Shown: positions 43,767 through 52,399, counted from the stretch's first letter. The stretch is 64,000 bases of DNA from an uncultured Faecalibacterium sp. (GCA_934561555.1 CAKTGQ010000004.1:62001-126000), one strand, 5' to 3'. Program-made: numbers and translations. The notes: generated by a model from the letters alone, not told the origin.

Positions 43767-43920
43767 AAAAAAAGACCCTTATCACATCCTGCCCAAAACG
43801 GGAAAATGTGATAAAAGTCTCAAGCATCCGGTACTGCATCGGGCATTTCTGCCGGGTTTGTCGCTGCAGCACAGCGCACCGGTTTTTAACCAAGGTACGC
43901 CCCTTACTCCCTTTTATCCA
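43767..43920 (-). promoter_or_regulatory. yybP-ykoY-like (Mn2+) or Na+-sensing riboswitch with terminator, copy 2
   Basis: Same layout as the copy at 35166. It starts with AAAGGGAGUAAGGGGC, then GGGC/GCCC enclosing CGCUG/CAGCG, then GGCAGAAAUGCCCGAUG and GCUUGAGACUUUUAUCACA, where the last two match copy 1 almost base for base. The final AGAC pairs forward into a terminator (UUAUCACAU/AUGUGAUAA, then seven U at 43767-43773). The L3-like GUCAUCA of copy 1 is not obvious here (GACAAACC). The controlled gene is a cation exchanger. Confidence 0.6.
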
Positions 43921-43926
43921 GAGAAT

Positions 43927-43955
43927 ATTATACCTGTTTTCCGGCAAAAGCGCAA
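43927..43955 (-). promoter_or_regulatory. Promoter of the exchanger riboswitch transcript
   Basis: On the minus strand TTGCGC (43950-43955), a 17-base spacer, and a perfect TATAAT (43927-43932). Confidence 0.7.
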
Positions 43956-43970
43956 GGGGAAATATGGGAT

Positions 43971-45278
43971 TTATTCTGCCTTGGTCACTTTTTTGGCATT
44001 GGGATAAATGCGCTCCATGCGGGCGTTGTCGAAATGCGCGTCAAGGAACACTTCCAGCTGGCCGTTGGGTGCTTCGCCGCTGGTGCGGGCATCGTACCGC
44101 GCCAGTGCCAGCGCACTGGTGAGCATATTCACCGCCATAAACACCGCCAGCGCCGCCGTCATCCACGGACGGATATGGCTGCGCACCTTTTTTATCAGTT
44201 TGAGCACCAGCGGGTAGCCGTAGCGCATCCACAGCACCGCCGCAATGCCCCAGAAAAAGCAGTACAGCAGGTTGATGCGCCCGCCCAGATTGAACTTGAA
44301 CTTGCTGTAATCCCAGAACACCGTACCGAACAGCAGTTCGGTGACAGCGCTGCACACATATTCATACACGCCGCCCAGCACCGTGCCAAAGGCAAAGAGA
44401 TAGCGGTCGCTTTTTTCCTGATTCTGCCGCAGCAGCACGGTAGCCATGGCCAGTGCCAGGCCCCACACCACGCTGAAGGGTCCCCACACCAGACTGGAAC
44501 GGCTCATCCACACTCCGGCGGTCAGGCGGCAGAACACCGTCTCCACCATGTCGCCCAGAAACGCCCCGATGACGAACAGCCACAACAGGTCTGCCACGCT
44601 GAGGAAGTCGGTCTCCCCTTTCTGCACCGCCGTGGGCTGCTGCCGGGCGGCTTCCGGGTAGGCGCGCTGGATGCGCTTTTCCACATACACGGCAATGCGG
44701 CGGCGCAGGGTGTCGGAGCGCTCTTCCAGCTTCTGGTTCAGCTGCTCCAGCACCGGATGCTGCGCCGCATACCGCCCCACCAGCACCGCCGAGCCCAGCT
44801 GATCCAGCACCGCGATGCCCAGCGCCACCCACACCAGCAGATGCAGCAGCCACCCCGGCACAAGGGCGCACAGCCGCAGCAGCAGCCCGTTGCCCCAAAG
44901 TACAGTCACCATGCCCAGCACGCCCCACAGCACCGAGTATTGCAGGCAGACGTAGCCGTTCAGGTTGAACTTTTTATCGGAGTAGTCCCACCATTTGCGG
45001 TTATGCAGCCGCTCCAGCAGCTTTGCCGTGAGCCACTCTACCACGGTAGCCGTGAGCATACAGGCCACAAACAGCGCCACTAGCTTTGTGCGCATATCTG
45101 CAAAGCCCACTGCCATCAGGATGGCCGTTGTACCATACACAAAGCAGAACGGCCCCGCCGCCATGCCGCGGTTTGCAAACCGCTTGCCCCGGAAGGTGGC
45201 CACCACGGTCTCCCCTACCCACCCAAGGAAGGAATAGACCAGATACAGCACGCCCAGCGTGTAGAAATTCAGTGTCAT
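43971..45278 (-). CDS. Membrane protein with two CmpB-type (putative ABC transporter type IV) domains
   Basis: A polytopic protein of 435 residues built of two related halves. Half one has YSFLGWVGETVVATFRGKR and GPFCFVYGTTAILM, then WDYSDKKFNLNGYVCLQYS. Half two repeats this as GAFLGDMVETVFCRLTAG, GPFSVVWGLALAMA and WDYSKFKFNLGGRINLLYC. These are CmpB (PF06541-like) features, seen near exporters but of unknown role. The ATG at 45276-45278 follows GAGGAAA; the longer frame is unlikely. No ATPase lies beside it. Confidence 0.8.
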   Translation of the reverse strand: MTLNFYTLGVLYLVYSFLGWVGETVVATFRGKRFANRGMAAGPFCFVYGTTAILMAVGFADMRTKLVALFVACMLTATVVEWLTAKLLERLHNRKWWDYSDKKFNLNGYVCLQYSVLWGVLGMVTVLWGNGLLLRLCALVPGWLLHLLVWVALGIAVLDQLGSAVLVGRYAAQHPVLEQLNQKLEERSDTLRRRIAVYVEKRIQRAYPEAARQQPTAVQKGETDFLSVADLLWLFVIGAFLGDMVETVFCRLTAGVWMSRSSLVWGPFSVVWGLALAMATVLLRQNQEKSDRYLFAFGTVLGGVYEYVCSAVTELLFGTVFWDYSKFKFNLGGRINLLYCFFWGIAAVLWMRYGYPLVLKLIKKVRSHIRPWMTAALAVFMAVNMLTSALALARYDARTSGEAPNGQLEVFLDAHFDNARMERIYPNAKKVTKAE

Positions 45279-45402
45279 CGCGCTTTCCTCGCCTTCTAGT
45301 TTTATGCTCTGATTGTACTCGCTTGCACAGGTTTGCACAAGGGGCGGCGGAAAAATGTTACAATTGGTGTGCATTTTCATTTTACGAACGCATCATTCCG
45401 TT

Positions 45403-45435
45403 AAAAAAGCCGCTGCACAAGCACGGTGCAGCGGC
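45403..45435 (-). terminator. Terminator after alcohol dehydrogenase gene
   Basis: On the minus strand GCCGCTGCAC, 7-base loop, GTGCAGCGGC, then TTTTTTAA. Confidence 0.85.
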
Positions 45436-45458
45436 TCTCAGAGTTTATTTATAATAGA

Positions 45459-46607
45459 TTACAGCTGGCTCTTATACAGCTCCACGATTTCCTCTACGCT
45501 GGTGTCGCGGGGGTTGCCGGGACGGCAGGCATCTGCAAAAGCAGACTCGGCGAGGAACTGGATGTCCTCTTCCTTCAGGATGCCGTGCAGGTTTGCGGGG
45601 ATGCCCACGTCTGCGCTCAGCTGCTTGACAGCATCGATGGTGGCGTCAGCGGCCTCCACATCGTTCATCTCATCGATGCCCACAACGCCCATCGCCTTGC
45701 CAACGGCGCGGTAACGCTCACCGGCAACGCTCTTGTTGTACTCCAGACCCACTGGCAGCAGGATAGCGCAGGCCACACCGTGCGGGGTATCATACAGAGC
45801 AGACAGGCCGTGTGCCATGGAGTGCACGATGCCCAGACCCACGTTGGAGAAGCCCATACCGGCAATGTACTGGCCCAGAGCCATGCCCTCGCGGCCCTCC
45901 GGGGTGTTCTGCACAGCGCCGCGCAGGCTCTGGCTGATGAGCTTGATGGCTTCCAGATGGAACATATCGGAGATGACGCAGTGGCCCTTGGTGATGTAGC
46001 CCTCGATGGCGTGGGTCAGAGCGTCCATGCCGGTGGCGGCGGTCAGGCCCTTGGGCATGGAGGACATCATATCGGGGTCAACCACAGCGATCTCGGGGAT
46101 ATCGTTGGTGTCCACGCAGACGAACTTGCGCTTCTTCTCCACATCGGTGATGACGTAGTTGATGGTGACCTCGGCAGCAGTGCCGGCGGTGGTGGGCACT
46201 GCAATGGTGAACACCGCGTGCTTCTTGGTGGGAGCAACACCTTCCAGAGAGCGGACATCCGCAAACTCGGGGTTATTGATGATGATGCCGATGGCCTTTG
46301 CGGTATCCATGGAGGAGCCGCCGCCGATGGTCACGATGCAGTCAGCCTCGGCAGCCTTGAAGGCAGCCACGCCGTCCTGCACGTTGGCGATGGTGGGGTT
46401 GGGCTTGATCTCGCTGTAAACAGCGTAGGCAAAGTTTGCAGCATCCAGCAGGTCGGTGACCTTTTTGGTAACGCCAAACTTGATCAGGTCGGGGTCGGAG
46501 CAGACGAAAGCCTTCTTGTAGCCGCGGGCGGTCAGCTCGGGAACAATGTTCTCGATGGCACCGTGGCCGTGGTAGGAGATGGTATTCAGAACAATGCGGT
46601 CAGCCAT
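45459..46607 (-). CDS. fucO: Iron-containing alcohol dehydrogenase (lactaldehyde reductase, FucO-like)
   Basis: Group III NAD-dependent alcohol dehydrogenase with an active-site Fe2+. The 382-residue protein shows the coenzyme loop TIGGGSSMDTAKAIGI, PTTAGTAAEVTINYVI, the metal-binding GMDALTHAIEGY and FSNVGLGIVHSMAHGLSA, and YDTPHGVACAILLP. It resembles FucO, which reduces lactaldehyde to 1,2-propanediol, but the exact aldehyde is uncertain. It is a single-gene unit with its own promoter and terminator. Confidence 0.9.
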   Translation of the reverse strand: MADRIVLNTISYHGHGAIENIVPELTARGYKKAFVCSDPDLIKFGVTKKVTDLLDAANFAYAVYSEIKPNPTIANVQDGVAAFKAAEADCIVTIGGGSSMDTAKAIGIIINNPEFADVRSLEGVAPTKKHAVFTIAVPTTAGTAAEVTINYVITDVEKKRKFVCVDTNDIPEIAVVDPDMMSSMPKGLTAATGMDALTHAIEGYITKGHCVISDMFHLEAIKLISQSLRGAVQNTPEGREGMALGQYIAGMGFSNVGLGIVHSMAHGLSALYDTPHGVACAILLPVGLEYNKSVAGERYRAVGKAMGVVGIDEMNDVEAADATIDAVKQLSADVGIPANLHGILKEEDIQFLAESAFADACRPGNPRDTSVEEIVELYKSQL

Positions 46608-46666
46608 AATACAAATCCTCCAAATCTGTTTGCAGCCGCCTTTCCGGCGGCGTTTCTCTGCATTTC

Positions 46667-46695
46667 AGCATAGCACATCGTCAAAAAATTTGCAA
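46667..46695 (-). promoter_or_regulatory. Promoter of the alcohol dehydrogenase gene
   Basis: On the minus strand TTGCAA (46690-46695), a 17-base spacer, and TATGCT (46667-46672). Confidence 0.6.
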
Positions 46696-46798
46696 TGTAA
46701 AATTGTTTAAAATTGTAGCATATTTTTATACTTGTGTATTGTTTTCTATTATTTTTGTCTGTTTTCCGGCATTATTATCCCCCTGCAAAAAACAATCC

Positions 46799-46827
46799 TT
46801 GCCAAATGGCCGTGCCTGTGTTATACT
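46799..46827 (+). promoter_or_regulatory. Promoter of tRNA-Thr
   Basis: TTGCCA (46799-46804), a 17-base spacer and TATACT (46822-46827), 16 bases ahead of the mature tRNA 5' end. Confidence 0.7.
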
Positions 46828-46842
46828 ATCTTAGTAATCTTT

Positions 46843-46917
46843 GCTGGTGTGGCGCAATGGCAGCGCAACTGATTTGTAATCAGTGGGTTGCAGGTTCAAC
46901 TCCTGTCACCAGCTCCA
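46843..46917 (+). tRNA. tRNA-Thr (anticodon TGT), CCA encoded
   Basis: Acceptor arms GCTGGTG and CACCAGC pair fully. The D arm is GGCG..CGC with AATGGCA, the anticodon stem is ACTGA/TCAGT with loop TTTGTAA (anticodon TGT, reading ACA), and the T arm is CAGGTTCAACTCCTG-like with TTCAACT. The discriminator T is followed by an encoded CCA at 46915-46917. A terminator-like hairpin follows. Confidence 0.95.
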
Positions 46918-46918
46918 A

Positions 46919-46970
46919 GAAAAATCCTGCGATATACCGCTAGAATGGCGGCGTGTATCGTGGGATTTTT
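46919..46970 (+). terminator. Terminator after tRNA-Thr
   Basis: AAAAATCC and TGCGATATACCGC pair with GCGGCGTGTATCG and GGATTTTT. It is a long stem with a 7-base loop and T run. Confidence 0.6.
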
Positions 46971-47250
46971 GCTTTTGTATGCGTTGCAAATCTATCAGAA
47001 TGTGCCTTGTTTGTGCCTTATTGCTCAAAAAATGCCTTGTCGGAGTGCCTTGTGCTGGATGCCCGGCGGCGTGGGCGGGGCGGTTCAGGCTGCGAGGTTT
47101 GCGGTCGGTCTGGGTGTGGCTGCTGCGCGTGCCGGATGGTGTCCGACAGGGGCTTTCCCATCACAAGGACGAGTGCAGCGCATACCGGTCTGTCTGTCCG
47201 CTATTGGGTATGGATACCACCGTGAAACAACGGTGATAGGATGAAATATT
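46971..47250. other. Gene-free stretch between tRNA-Thr and hicAB
   Basis: About 280 bases with no credible open frame. GTGCCTTGT is repeated several times, and CACCGT..ACGGTG is a small inverted repeat just ahead of the hicAB promoter. It may mark the edge of an inserted block downstream of the tRNA, but no integrase or copied tRNA end is visible. Confidence 0.4.
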
Positions 47251-47256
47251 TTAATT

Positions 47257-47275
47257 ACGTATTGACGCAATACGT
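47257..47275. promoter_or_regulatory. Operator of hicAB
   Basis: A perfect inverted repeat ACGTATTG-ACG-CAATACGT that covers the -35 box of the hicAB promoter. HicB repressors bind such sites to shut off their own operon. Confidence 0.7.
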
Positions 47276-47290
47276 ATAAAATGATATACT
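47262..47290 (+). promoter_or_regulatory. Promoter of hicAB
   Basis: TTGACG (47262-47267), a 17-base spacer and TATACT (47285-47290). The -35 box is inside the operator. Confidence 0.75.
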
Positions 47291-47313
47291 ATACCTGTAA
47301 GAAGTTGACGGCG

Positions 47314-47505
47314 ATGCCATTAAAACCGCGCGAGATGGAAAAGATAATCCTTGCAGACGGCTGGGTGTTCAAAGAGCAAAACGGCTCGCACAGGCAGTAT
47401 GTACACCCGACAAAAGAAGGCAAGGTTACTATCCCTTTCCACAAGGGCAAAGAGCTTGACAGACGAACGGAGTTATCTATTCGGAGACAGGCGGGGCTTA
47501 AATAA
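47314..47505 (+). CDS. hicA: HicA-family mRNA interferase toxin
   Basis: A double-stranded-RNA-binding-fold RNase toxin. The 63-residue product starts KPREMEKIILADGWVFKEQN and holds the conserved GSHRQYVHP with the catalytic His, then GKVTIPFHKGKEL. Start at 47314 (MPLKPREM) fits the family; an earlier start would add eleven odd residues and has no better ribosome site. The C-terminus (TELSIRRQAGLK) is slightly diverged from the usual pattern. It is paired with hicB and less GC-rich than its neighbours. Confidence 0.85.
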   Translation: MPLKPREMEKIILADGWVFKEQNGSHRQYVHPTKEGKVTIPFHKGKELDRRTELSIRRQAGLK

Positions 47506-47538
47506 GCCCTTGCCCTTTCTCCAAACACGTTAGGGGGC

Positions 47539-47973
47539 ATGAGTATGTTGTCTATGTATCCAGCCTGTTTCTACAAAGAGAATGACGGCTATTCGGTGAT
47601 CTTCCCGGATTTGAATTACCTTGCAACGCAGGGTGATAGCTTTGAGGACGCTATGCAAATGGCTGTGGAATGCCTTGCAAGCTATCTGTATACCGCACAG
47701 CGGGATGGGGATGCAATCCCTGCGCCGTCTAAGCTGGCGGATGTTGACCCGGTGGCCGTGTCCAAAGAACTTGACCCGGATATGCCGGTGGGTGAAGCAA
47801 TCGTGAATGTGGTTTCTGTGGATGTGGCAGAGTATGCCAAAAAGCATTTTGAAAAGTCTGTCAAGAAAACCCTCTCTATTCCGGCGTGGCTGAATGATGC
47901 CGCAATGGCGCAGGGGGTCAACTTCTCCCGGGTGCTGCAACAGGCTTTGAAAGAGCAGTTGCATCTTGTCTGA
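47539..47973 (+). CDS. hicB: HicB-family antitoxin
   Basis: Neutralises HicA and represses the operon. The 144-residue protein has the N-terminal HicB partial RNase-H fold (YPACFYKENDGYSVIFPDL, then ATQGDSFEDAMQMAVECLA) and a C-terminal ribbon-helix-helix DNA-binding part (LSIPAWLNDAAMAQGVNFSR). Start at ATG 47539 is the first of two close methionines. A GGGG site lies just ahead. The inverted repeat in the promoter is its likely binding site. Confidence 0.88.
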   Translation: MSMLSMYPACFYKENDGYSVIFPDLNYLATQGDSFEDAMQMAVECLASYLYTAQRDGDAIPAPSKLADVDPVAVSKELDPDMPVGEAIVNVVSVDVAEYAKKHFEKSVKKTLSIPAWLNDAAMAQGVNFSRVLQQALKEQLHLV

Positions 47974-48010
47974 TCACCGCCGGGCGGTTTCCGGTTCCAT
48001 CATGCAAAAG

Positions 48011-48047
48011 AAAAAGCCTGTCCGACTTGATAGTCTGGCGGGCTTTT
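48011..48047 (+). terminator. Terminator after hicAB
   Basis: AAAAGCC..GGCTTTT with a paired ACT/AGT centre. Confidence 0.5.
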
Positions 48048-48172
48048 GTGCTGTCTGGGGGCTGCTCCCTGGATCCATTTGGGTCCGGGGATTTTTTTGT
48101 GCCGAACACAGGCTCCTTCCTGCGCAAAGAACGACTTTTTTCGTAAAATTTGTGCAAGATGCCGCAAAAATA

Positions 48173-48201
48173 TTGTCTTTGTAAAAAAAAAGTAGTATAA
48201 T
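48173..48201 (+). promoter_or_regulatory. Promoter of the ABC exporter operon
   Basis: TTGTCT (48173-48178), a 17-base A-rich spacer, and a perfect TATAAT (48196-48201). Confidence 0.65.
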
Positions 48202-48235
48202 GCAGGCAACAACAACTAACAGGAGGGAAAATGGA

Positions 48236-50656
48236 ATGCGTCACTCTTTGGGAACCATCGCCTGGCGCGGGCTGAAAGGCCGCCGCCGCGATACCGCTAT
48301 GATGCTCTGCGTGTTGGCGGCAGTGTTTGCGCTGCTTACGGCGGTGCTTTGTTATCAGCAGAGCGGCAGCCGCGCCATGGAGGCGCAGCGCCAGGAGCTT
48401 TACGGTGCCTGGCAGCTTGCCCGTTACGACCTGACCGCCGCAGATGCCGATGCCTTTGTGCAGCAGACAGCCCCCGCTGCGGTGGGGCGTGCGGCGCAGT
48501 ATGCGGCCCTTGTCAACGACAAGGGGCTTGCCTTTGGCGCGCTGGGCACTGTGGACGAGGGATATCTCGCCTGTGGGCAGCTGCAGCTGCTCAGCGGACG
48601 GCTGCCCGGCACCGCCGGAGAGGCAGCGCTGACTACCTCGGTGCTGGACAGCATCGGAGCCTCCTATGAGCTGGGGCAGACCGTGACCCTGCAGGCGGTG
48701 CACGGGGACGATGCGCCGGTCCTGCTGCAATTTACCCTGTGCGGGGTGCTGCCCTCCTACGATGCCTACTGGGCGGTGGGCAGCAACCTGCCGGTGGATG
48801 CGCTGGTCACCGCCGACAGCCTGCCCCAAAGCTGGGACAGCAAAGTGCAGCTGCTGTGCTGCTATGCTGGTGCCGTGCCGCTGGCTCCTTATATAGACGG
48901 CAGCCAGGATCCCACCTGGGTGCGCAACACCTACGCCTATCCGGAAGCGGATCTGACCCGGAGCGGCAGCTGGGCCTTTATGGGCGGCTGTGCCCTGCTG
49001 ACCCTGTGCGCGGTGCTCGTGCTGTGCACCCTGCAGCTGCGCCGCCGGGAGCAGAGCCTTGTCACCCTGCGTATGATCGGTGCCGGAAAGACCGCCCTCG
49101 TGGCGCTGTGCCTGTGGGAAGCCGTTTTTCTGCTGCTGTTCTGCCTGCCGATCGGCAGTCTGCTGGGGGTCGGCCTGTGTGCCGCCACCCTTGCCATGCA
49201 GGGGCACGGGCGCTATCTCAGCCTGCCGTGGGGACAGCTGGCGCTGGCGTGGGCTACCGGCACCGGGGCCGTGCTGCTGGGCTTTTTGCTGCCTGCCCTG
49301 CGGCAGGCCGGGCAAAAGCTGACCCATCTGCCCCAGAAAAAGGTAAGATTACAGCGCCGTGTGCGGCTGCTTACGCCGCTGCCGCTGCGGCTGGTGGTGC
49401 TCAATGCGCTGGGGCTTACGCTGGCGCTGTGCTGTGTGTTCCTGAGCACCTGGAAGCTGCTGCCCTACCGCCGCACGGCGGCTTCGGCAGCGGTGCAGGT
49501 AAGCGCCGGGCAGAACACCCTGACCGATGGCCTTGCGGAGGATCTGCTGCGCCTGCCGGACGTCCAGCAGGCCGCCATGCGCACCGATATGAACTATCTG
49601 TGCGGCCTTTCCAGCGATGCCTTTACGGCGCATGACCTGTGGGGACTGTATACCCACCAGGACAGCCTCTACACCATGTTTACCATGCAGGATGCGGACA
49701 CGGTAAACACCCTTGTCACCGCATTGCCGGATGCAGAGCTGGAAGCGCTGGCTGCGCAGTGCAGCACCCCTGTGGATCTGGACGCACTGCGCAGCGGGCA
49801 GGCCGTGCTGCTGTATGCGCCGGATTTTGTACTGGACGAAAACGGCCAGACCCAGTGGGGCACGCAGGCCGCACCCTTTGCGGGCTGCACGGCAGTGCTG
49901 GAGTACCCTACCCTGGACGGCGCACGCAGCCAAAAGCCCCTGACCATTGGCGGCGTGATCGCAAGCATTGATATGGACAGCCTGCCCTTTGCAGGCAGTG
50001 CCCCCAGCGCCTACCAGCTGTACTGCAGCCAGGCGCTGGGCCGCACCCTCTGGGCAGAAGAATACGGCACGCCCTACGGGTATACCGCCATCAACCTGAA
50101 ACTGAAAGCCAACGCCAGCTACGCTACCCAGAAATCCATTGCCGGGCTGGTGACCCGCCGGGGCGGCGTACTGCGCACCAACAGCTACGAAACTGCCAGC
50201 CGGATGTATCAGGAAGGCAGCACCGGCGCGTTCTTCTGGGCAGTCGCCGGGGTGGTGGGCGCTGCACTGGCCCTGTTTTTACTGTGGAACCTGTTCGGGC
50301 TGTACTGGCAGCACCAGCGGCTGCGCATCGGTATCTTTCAGGCAGAGGGCACCTCGGCTGCCATGCTGCGGCACTGCGGCATCCGGCAGGGCGTGCTTGC
50401 GGTGCTGGGTGCGCTTTTGCTGGGCAACCTGGCCGTATGGGGCCTGTGGCGCTGGAGCTGGCACAGCCTGGTCACCCGCCAGAGCGGCCGCATCCTGACC
50501 TTTGCGGCCCTGCCTATGGCCGTATCGGAGTATCCCTGGGCGCTGCACCTTGCAGTATGCGCAGGTTATCTGCTGTTCGTGCTGGCGCTGCAGCTGGCCC
50601 CGCTGGAGCGGCTGGCACGCAGCCAGCCCATGGACAATCTGAAAAAAGGAGTGTAA
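48236..50656 (+). CDS. ABC transporter permease, FtsX/MacB-like with two permease domains
   Basis: An 806-residue membrane protein. One segment near the N-terminus (TAMMLCVLAAVFALLTAVLC) precedes an extracellular domain of about 200 residues, then four segments in the middle (WAFMGGCALLTLCAVLVLC to LALCCVFLSTWKLL), a second large outside domain, and three segments at the end (FFWAVAGVVGAALALFLLW onward). This layout fits exporters of lipids or antimicrobial peptides. AGGAGG lies 9 bases before ATG 48236; the longer frame start has no site. The ATPase follows after 4 bases. Confidence 0.85.
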   Translation: MRHSLGTIAWRGLKGRRRDTAMMLCVLAAVFALLTAVLCYQQSGSRAMEAQRQELYGAWQLARYDLTAADADAFVQQTAPAAVGRAAQYAALVNDKGLAFGALGTVDEGYLACGQLQLLSGRLPGTAGEAALTTSVLDSIGASYELGQTVTLQAVHGDDAPVLLQFTLCGVLPSYDAYWAVGSNLPVDALVTADSLPQSWDSKVQLLCCYAGAVPLAPYIDGSQDPTWVRNTYAYPEADLTRSGSWAFMGGCALLTLCAVLVLCTLQLRRREQSLVTLRMIGAGKTALVALCLWEAVFLLLFCLPIGSLLGVGLCAATLAMQGHGRYLSLPWGQLALAWATGTGAVLLGFLLPALRQAGQKLTHLPQKKVRLQRRVRLLTPLPLRLVVLNALGLTLALCCVFLSTWKLLPYRRTAASAAVQVSAGQNTLTDGLAEDLLRLPDVQQAAMRTDMNYLCGLSSDAFTAHDLWGLYTHQDSLYTMFTMQDADTVNTLVTALPDAELEALAAQCSTPVDLDALRSGQAVLLYAPDFVLDENGQTQWGTQAAPFAGCTAVLEYPTLDGARSQKPLTIGGVIASIDMDSLPFAGSAPSAYQLYCSQALGRTLWAEEYGTPYGYTAINLKLKANASYATQKSIAGLVTRRGGVLRTNSYETASRMYQEGSTGAFFWAVAGVVGAALALFLLWNLFGLYWQHQRLRIGIFQAEGTSAAMLRHCGIRQGVLAVLGALLLGNLAVWGLWRWSWHSLVTRQSGRILTFAALPMAVSEYPWALHLAVCAGYLLFVLALQLAPLERLARSQPMDNLKKGV

Positions 50657-50660
50657 TACG

Positions 50661-51335
50661 ATGAGAGAGATCGTACTGGAAGGCCGGGCTTTGACCCGTA
50701 CCTACGGCACCGGTGCCGGTGCCACCCACGCCCTGCGCGGGGTGGATGTGGAGATTGAGCAGGGCAGGTTTACCGCCATCATCGGGGCCAGCGGCTGCGG
50801 CAAATCTACCCTGCTACAGGCACTTGGCGGGTTGGATGCCCCCACCAGCGGCAAGGTACTGCTGGAAGGGCAGGATCTGTATGCGCTGCCGGATGCCGCA
50901 CTTGCCCGGCTGCGCCGCACGCGGCTGGGGTTCGTGTTCCAGGCCTTCCACCTGCTGCCGGAGTATACGGTGCGGGACAACATCCTGCTGCCGCTGCTGC
51001 TGGACAAACGGGAGCCGGACGAGGAATACCTTGCCCTGCTTACCCGGCAGCTGGGGCTGACCGCGCTGCTGCAGCGCCAGCCCACCCAGCTTTCCGGCGG
51101 GCAGCAGCAGCGCGCCGCCATTGCCCGGGCACTGATCACCCGCCCTGCGGTCGTGCTGGCAGACGAGCCTACCGGCAACCTGGACCACCAGAACAGCGTG
51201 GAGGTATTCCGCCTGCTGCGGGAGGCAGCCGCACAGCAGCACCAGACCGTAGTGTATGTCACCCACGACCAGGGGCTTGCAGCGCAGGCAGACCGGGTGC
51301 TGCGGATGCAGGATGGCCGGATCGAAGAAGCATAA
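50661..51335 (+). CDS. ABC transporter ATP-binding protein (MacB/LolD-like)
   Basis: The ATPase partner of the FtsX-type permease just upstream. The 224-residue protein has Walker A GASGCGKSTLL, the Q-loop in FVFQAFHLLPEYTV, the signature LSGGQQQR, Walker B AVVLADEPTGNLD and the H-loop VYVTHD. All residues for hydrolysis are present. The export target is not known; no response regulator or sensor kinase lies beside the pair. Confidence 0.93.
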   Translation: MREIVLEGRALTRTYGTGAGATHALRGVDVEIEQGRFTAIIGASGCGKSTLLQALGGLDAPTSGKVLLEGQDLYALPDAALARLRRTRLGFVFQAFHLLPEYTVRDNILLPLLLDKREPDEEYLALLTRQLGLTALLQRQPTQLSGGQQQRAAIARALITRPAVVLADEPTGNLDHQNSVEVFRLLREAAAQQHQTVVYVTHDQGLAAQADRVLRMQDGRIEEA

Positions 51336-51364
51336 AACCTGCACTTTTTTCTCTGTCCGGGTGT

Positions 51365-51392
51365 TTGCGAATGGCGGATCTTGTTGTATAAT
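51365..51392 (+). promoter_or_regulatory. Promoter of the TIM-barrel gene
   Basis: TTGCGA (51365-51370), a 16-base spacer and a perfect TATAAT (51387-51392). Confidence 0.6.
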
Positions 51393-51430
51393 AGAGAAAA
51401 CACGCCCCGGAACAAAAGGAGGAACCTACC

Positions 51431-52279
51431 ATGATCCAATTTGGCCTGCGTCTGCACGACGCGGAAAAGCTGCCCATTGAGCAGGTGCTGCCGCTGGTGC
51501 GCCAGAAGGGATTTTCCTGCGTGCATCTGGCACTGAGCAAATCTCTGAAGGAGGTGCCCAACACCCCCTCTGCCCTCACCCCCGGCTACGCGGCCTATCT
51601 GCGCCGCCTGTTCGACAAAAACGAGCTGGACATTGCGGTGCTGGGCAACTACCTGAATCTGGCACACCCGGATGCAGATGCCCTGCACGCCATTCAGGAA
51701 AAGTACTATGCGCATATCCGCTTTGCAAGCCTGCTGGGCTGCGGCATGGTGGGTACCGAGACCGGTGCACCCAACGCGGAGTACAAGTTCTGCCCGGAGT
51801 GCCGCAGCGATGCTGCCCTTGCCACCTTTATCAAGAACTTCAAGCCGGTGGTGCGCTGCGCCGAGCAATACGGCGTGACCATTGCCATTGAGCCGGTGGT
51901 CAAGCATATCGTGTATGACGCCCGCCGCGCCCGCACCGTGCTGGACGAGATCGGCAGCCCCAATCTGCAAATTCTGCTGGACCCGGTGAACCTTTTGAAC
52001 ATGGAAAACGTAGACCGGCGGGAGGAAGTGTTCGCCGAAGCCATCGAGCTGCTGGGCAAGGATGTGGCCATGATCCACTTCAAGGACTTTTTGCGACAGG
52101 ATGCCGGCGGGCAGCTGGCTGCCACCGGTGCCGGGCAGGGCGGCATGGGCGACTACCGCACCATTCTGCGGTTCGCCAAGGAGCAGAAGCCCTATGTGTT
52201 CGCTACCTTGGAGAACACCACCCCGGAAAACGCCGTCCAGTGCCTGCAATATCTGCAAAAACAGTACGACGAGTGCTGA
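51431..52279 (+). CDS. Sugar phosphate isomerase/epimerase family protein (AP-endonuclease-2-like TIM barrel)
   Basis: A 282-residue xylose-isomerase-like barrel. Seen: FSCVHLALSK, LDIAVLGNYLNL, MVGTETGAPNAEY, VTIAIEPVVKHIVYD (metal-binding Glu), LQILLDPVNLLNM (Asp), and AMIHFKDFLR (metal His). The metal-site Glu, Asp and His are all present, so it is probably an active epimerase or isomerase of a sugar or polyol. AGGAGG lies 6 bases before the ATG. It is a single-gene unit. Confidence 0.86.
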   Translation: MIQFGLRLHDAEKLPIEQVLPLVRQKGFSCVHLALSKSLKEVPNTPSALTPGYAAYLRRLFDKNELDIAVLGNYLNLAHPDADALHAIQEKYYAHIRFASLLGCGMVGTETGAPNAEYKFCPECRSDAALATFIKNFKPVVRCAEQYGVTIAIEPVVKHIVYDARRARTVLDEIGSPNLQILLDPVNLLNMENVDRREEVFAEAIELLGKDVAMIHFKDFLRQDAGGQLAATGAGQGGMGDYRTILRFAKEQKPYVFATLENTTPENAVQCLQYLQKQYDEC

Positions 52280-52333
52280 CAACAACCTGAACCGCTCGCT
52301 GCTATCCGCAGCAGCCTGTGGTTTCATAGTATG

Positions 52334-52378
52334 AAAAAAGTCTGAACCGGTGGCTGATGCCCCAGTTCAGACTTTTTT
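52334..52378 (+). terminator. Terminator after the TIM-barrel gene
   Basis: AAAAAAGTCTGAAC pairs with GTTCAGACTTTTTT around a 17-base loop. Confidence 0.8.
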
Positions 52379-52399
52379 GTTATTCTATGCTTTTATTTG

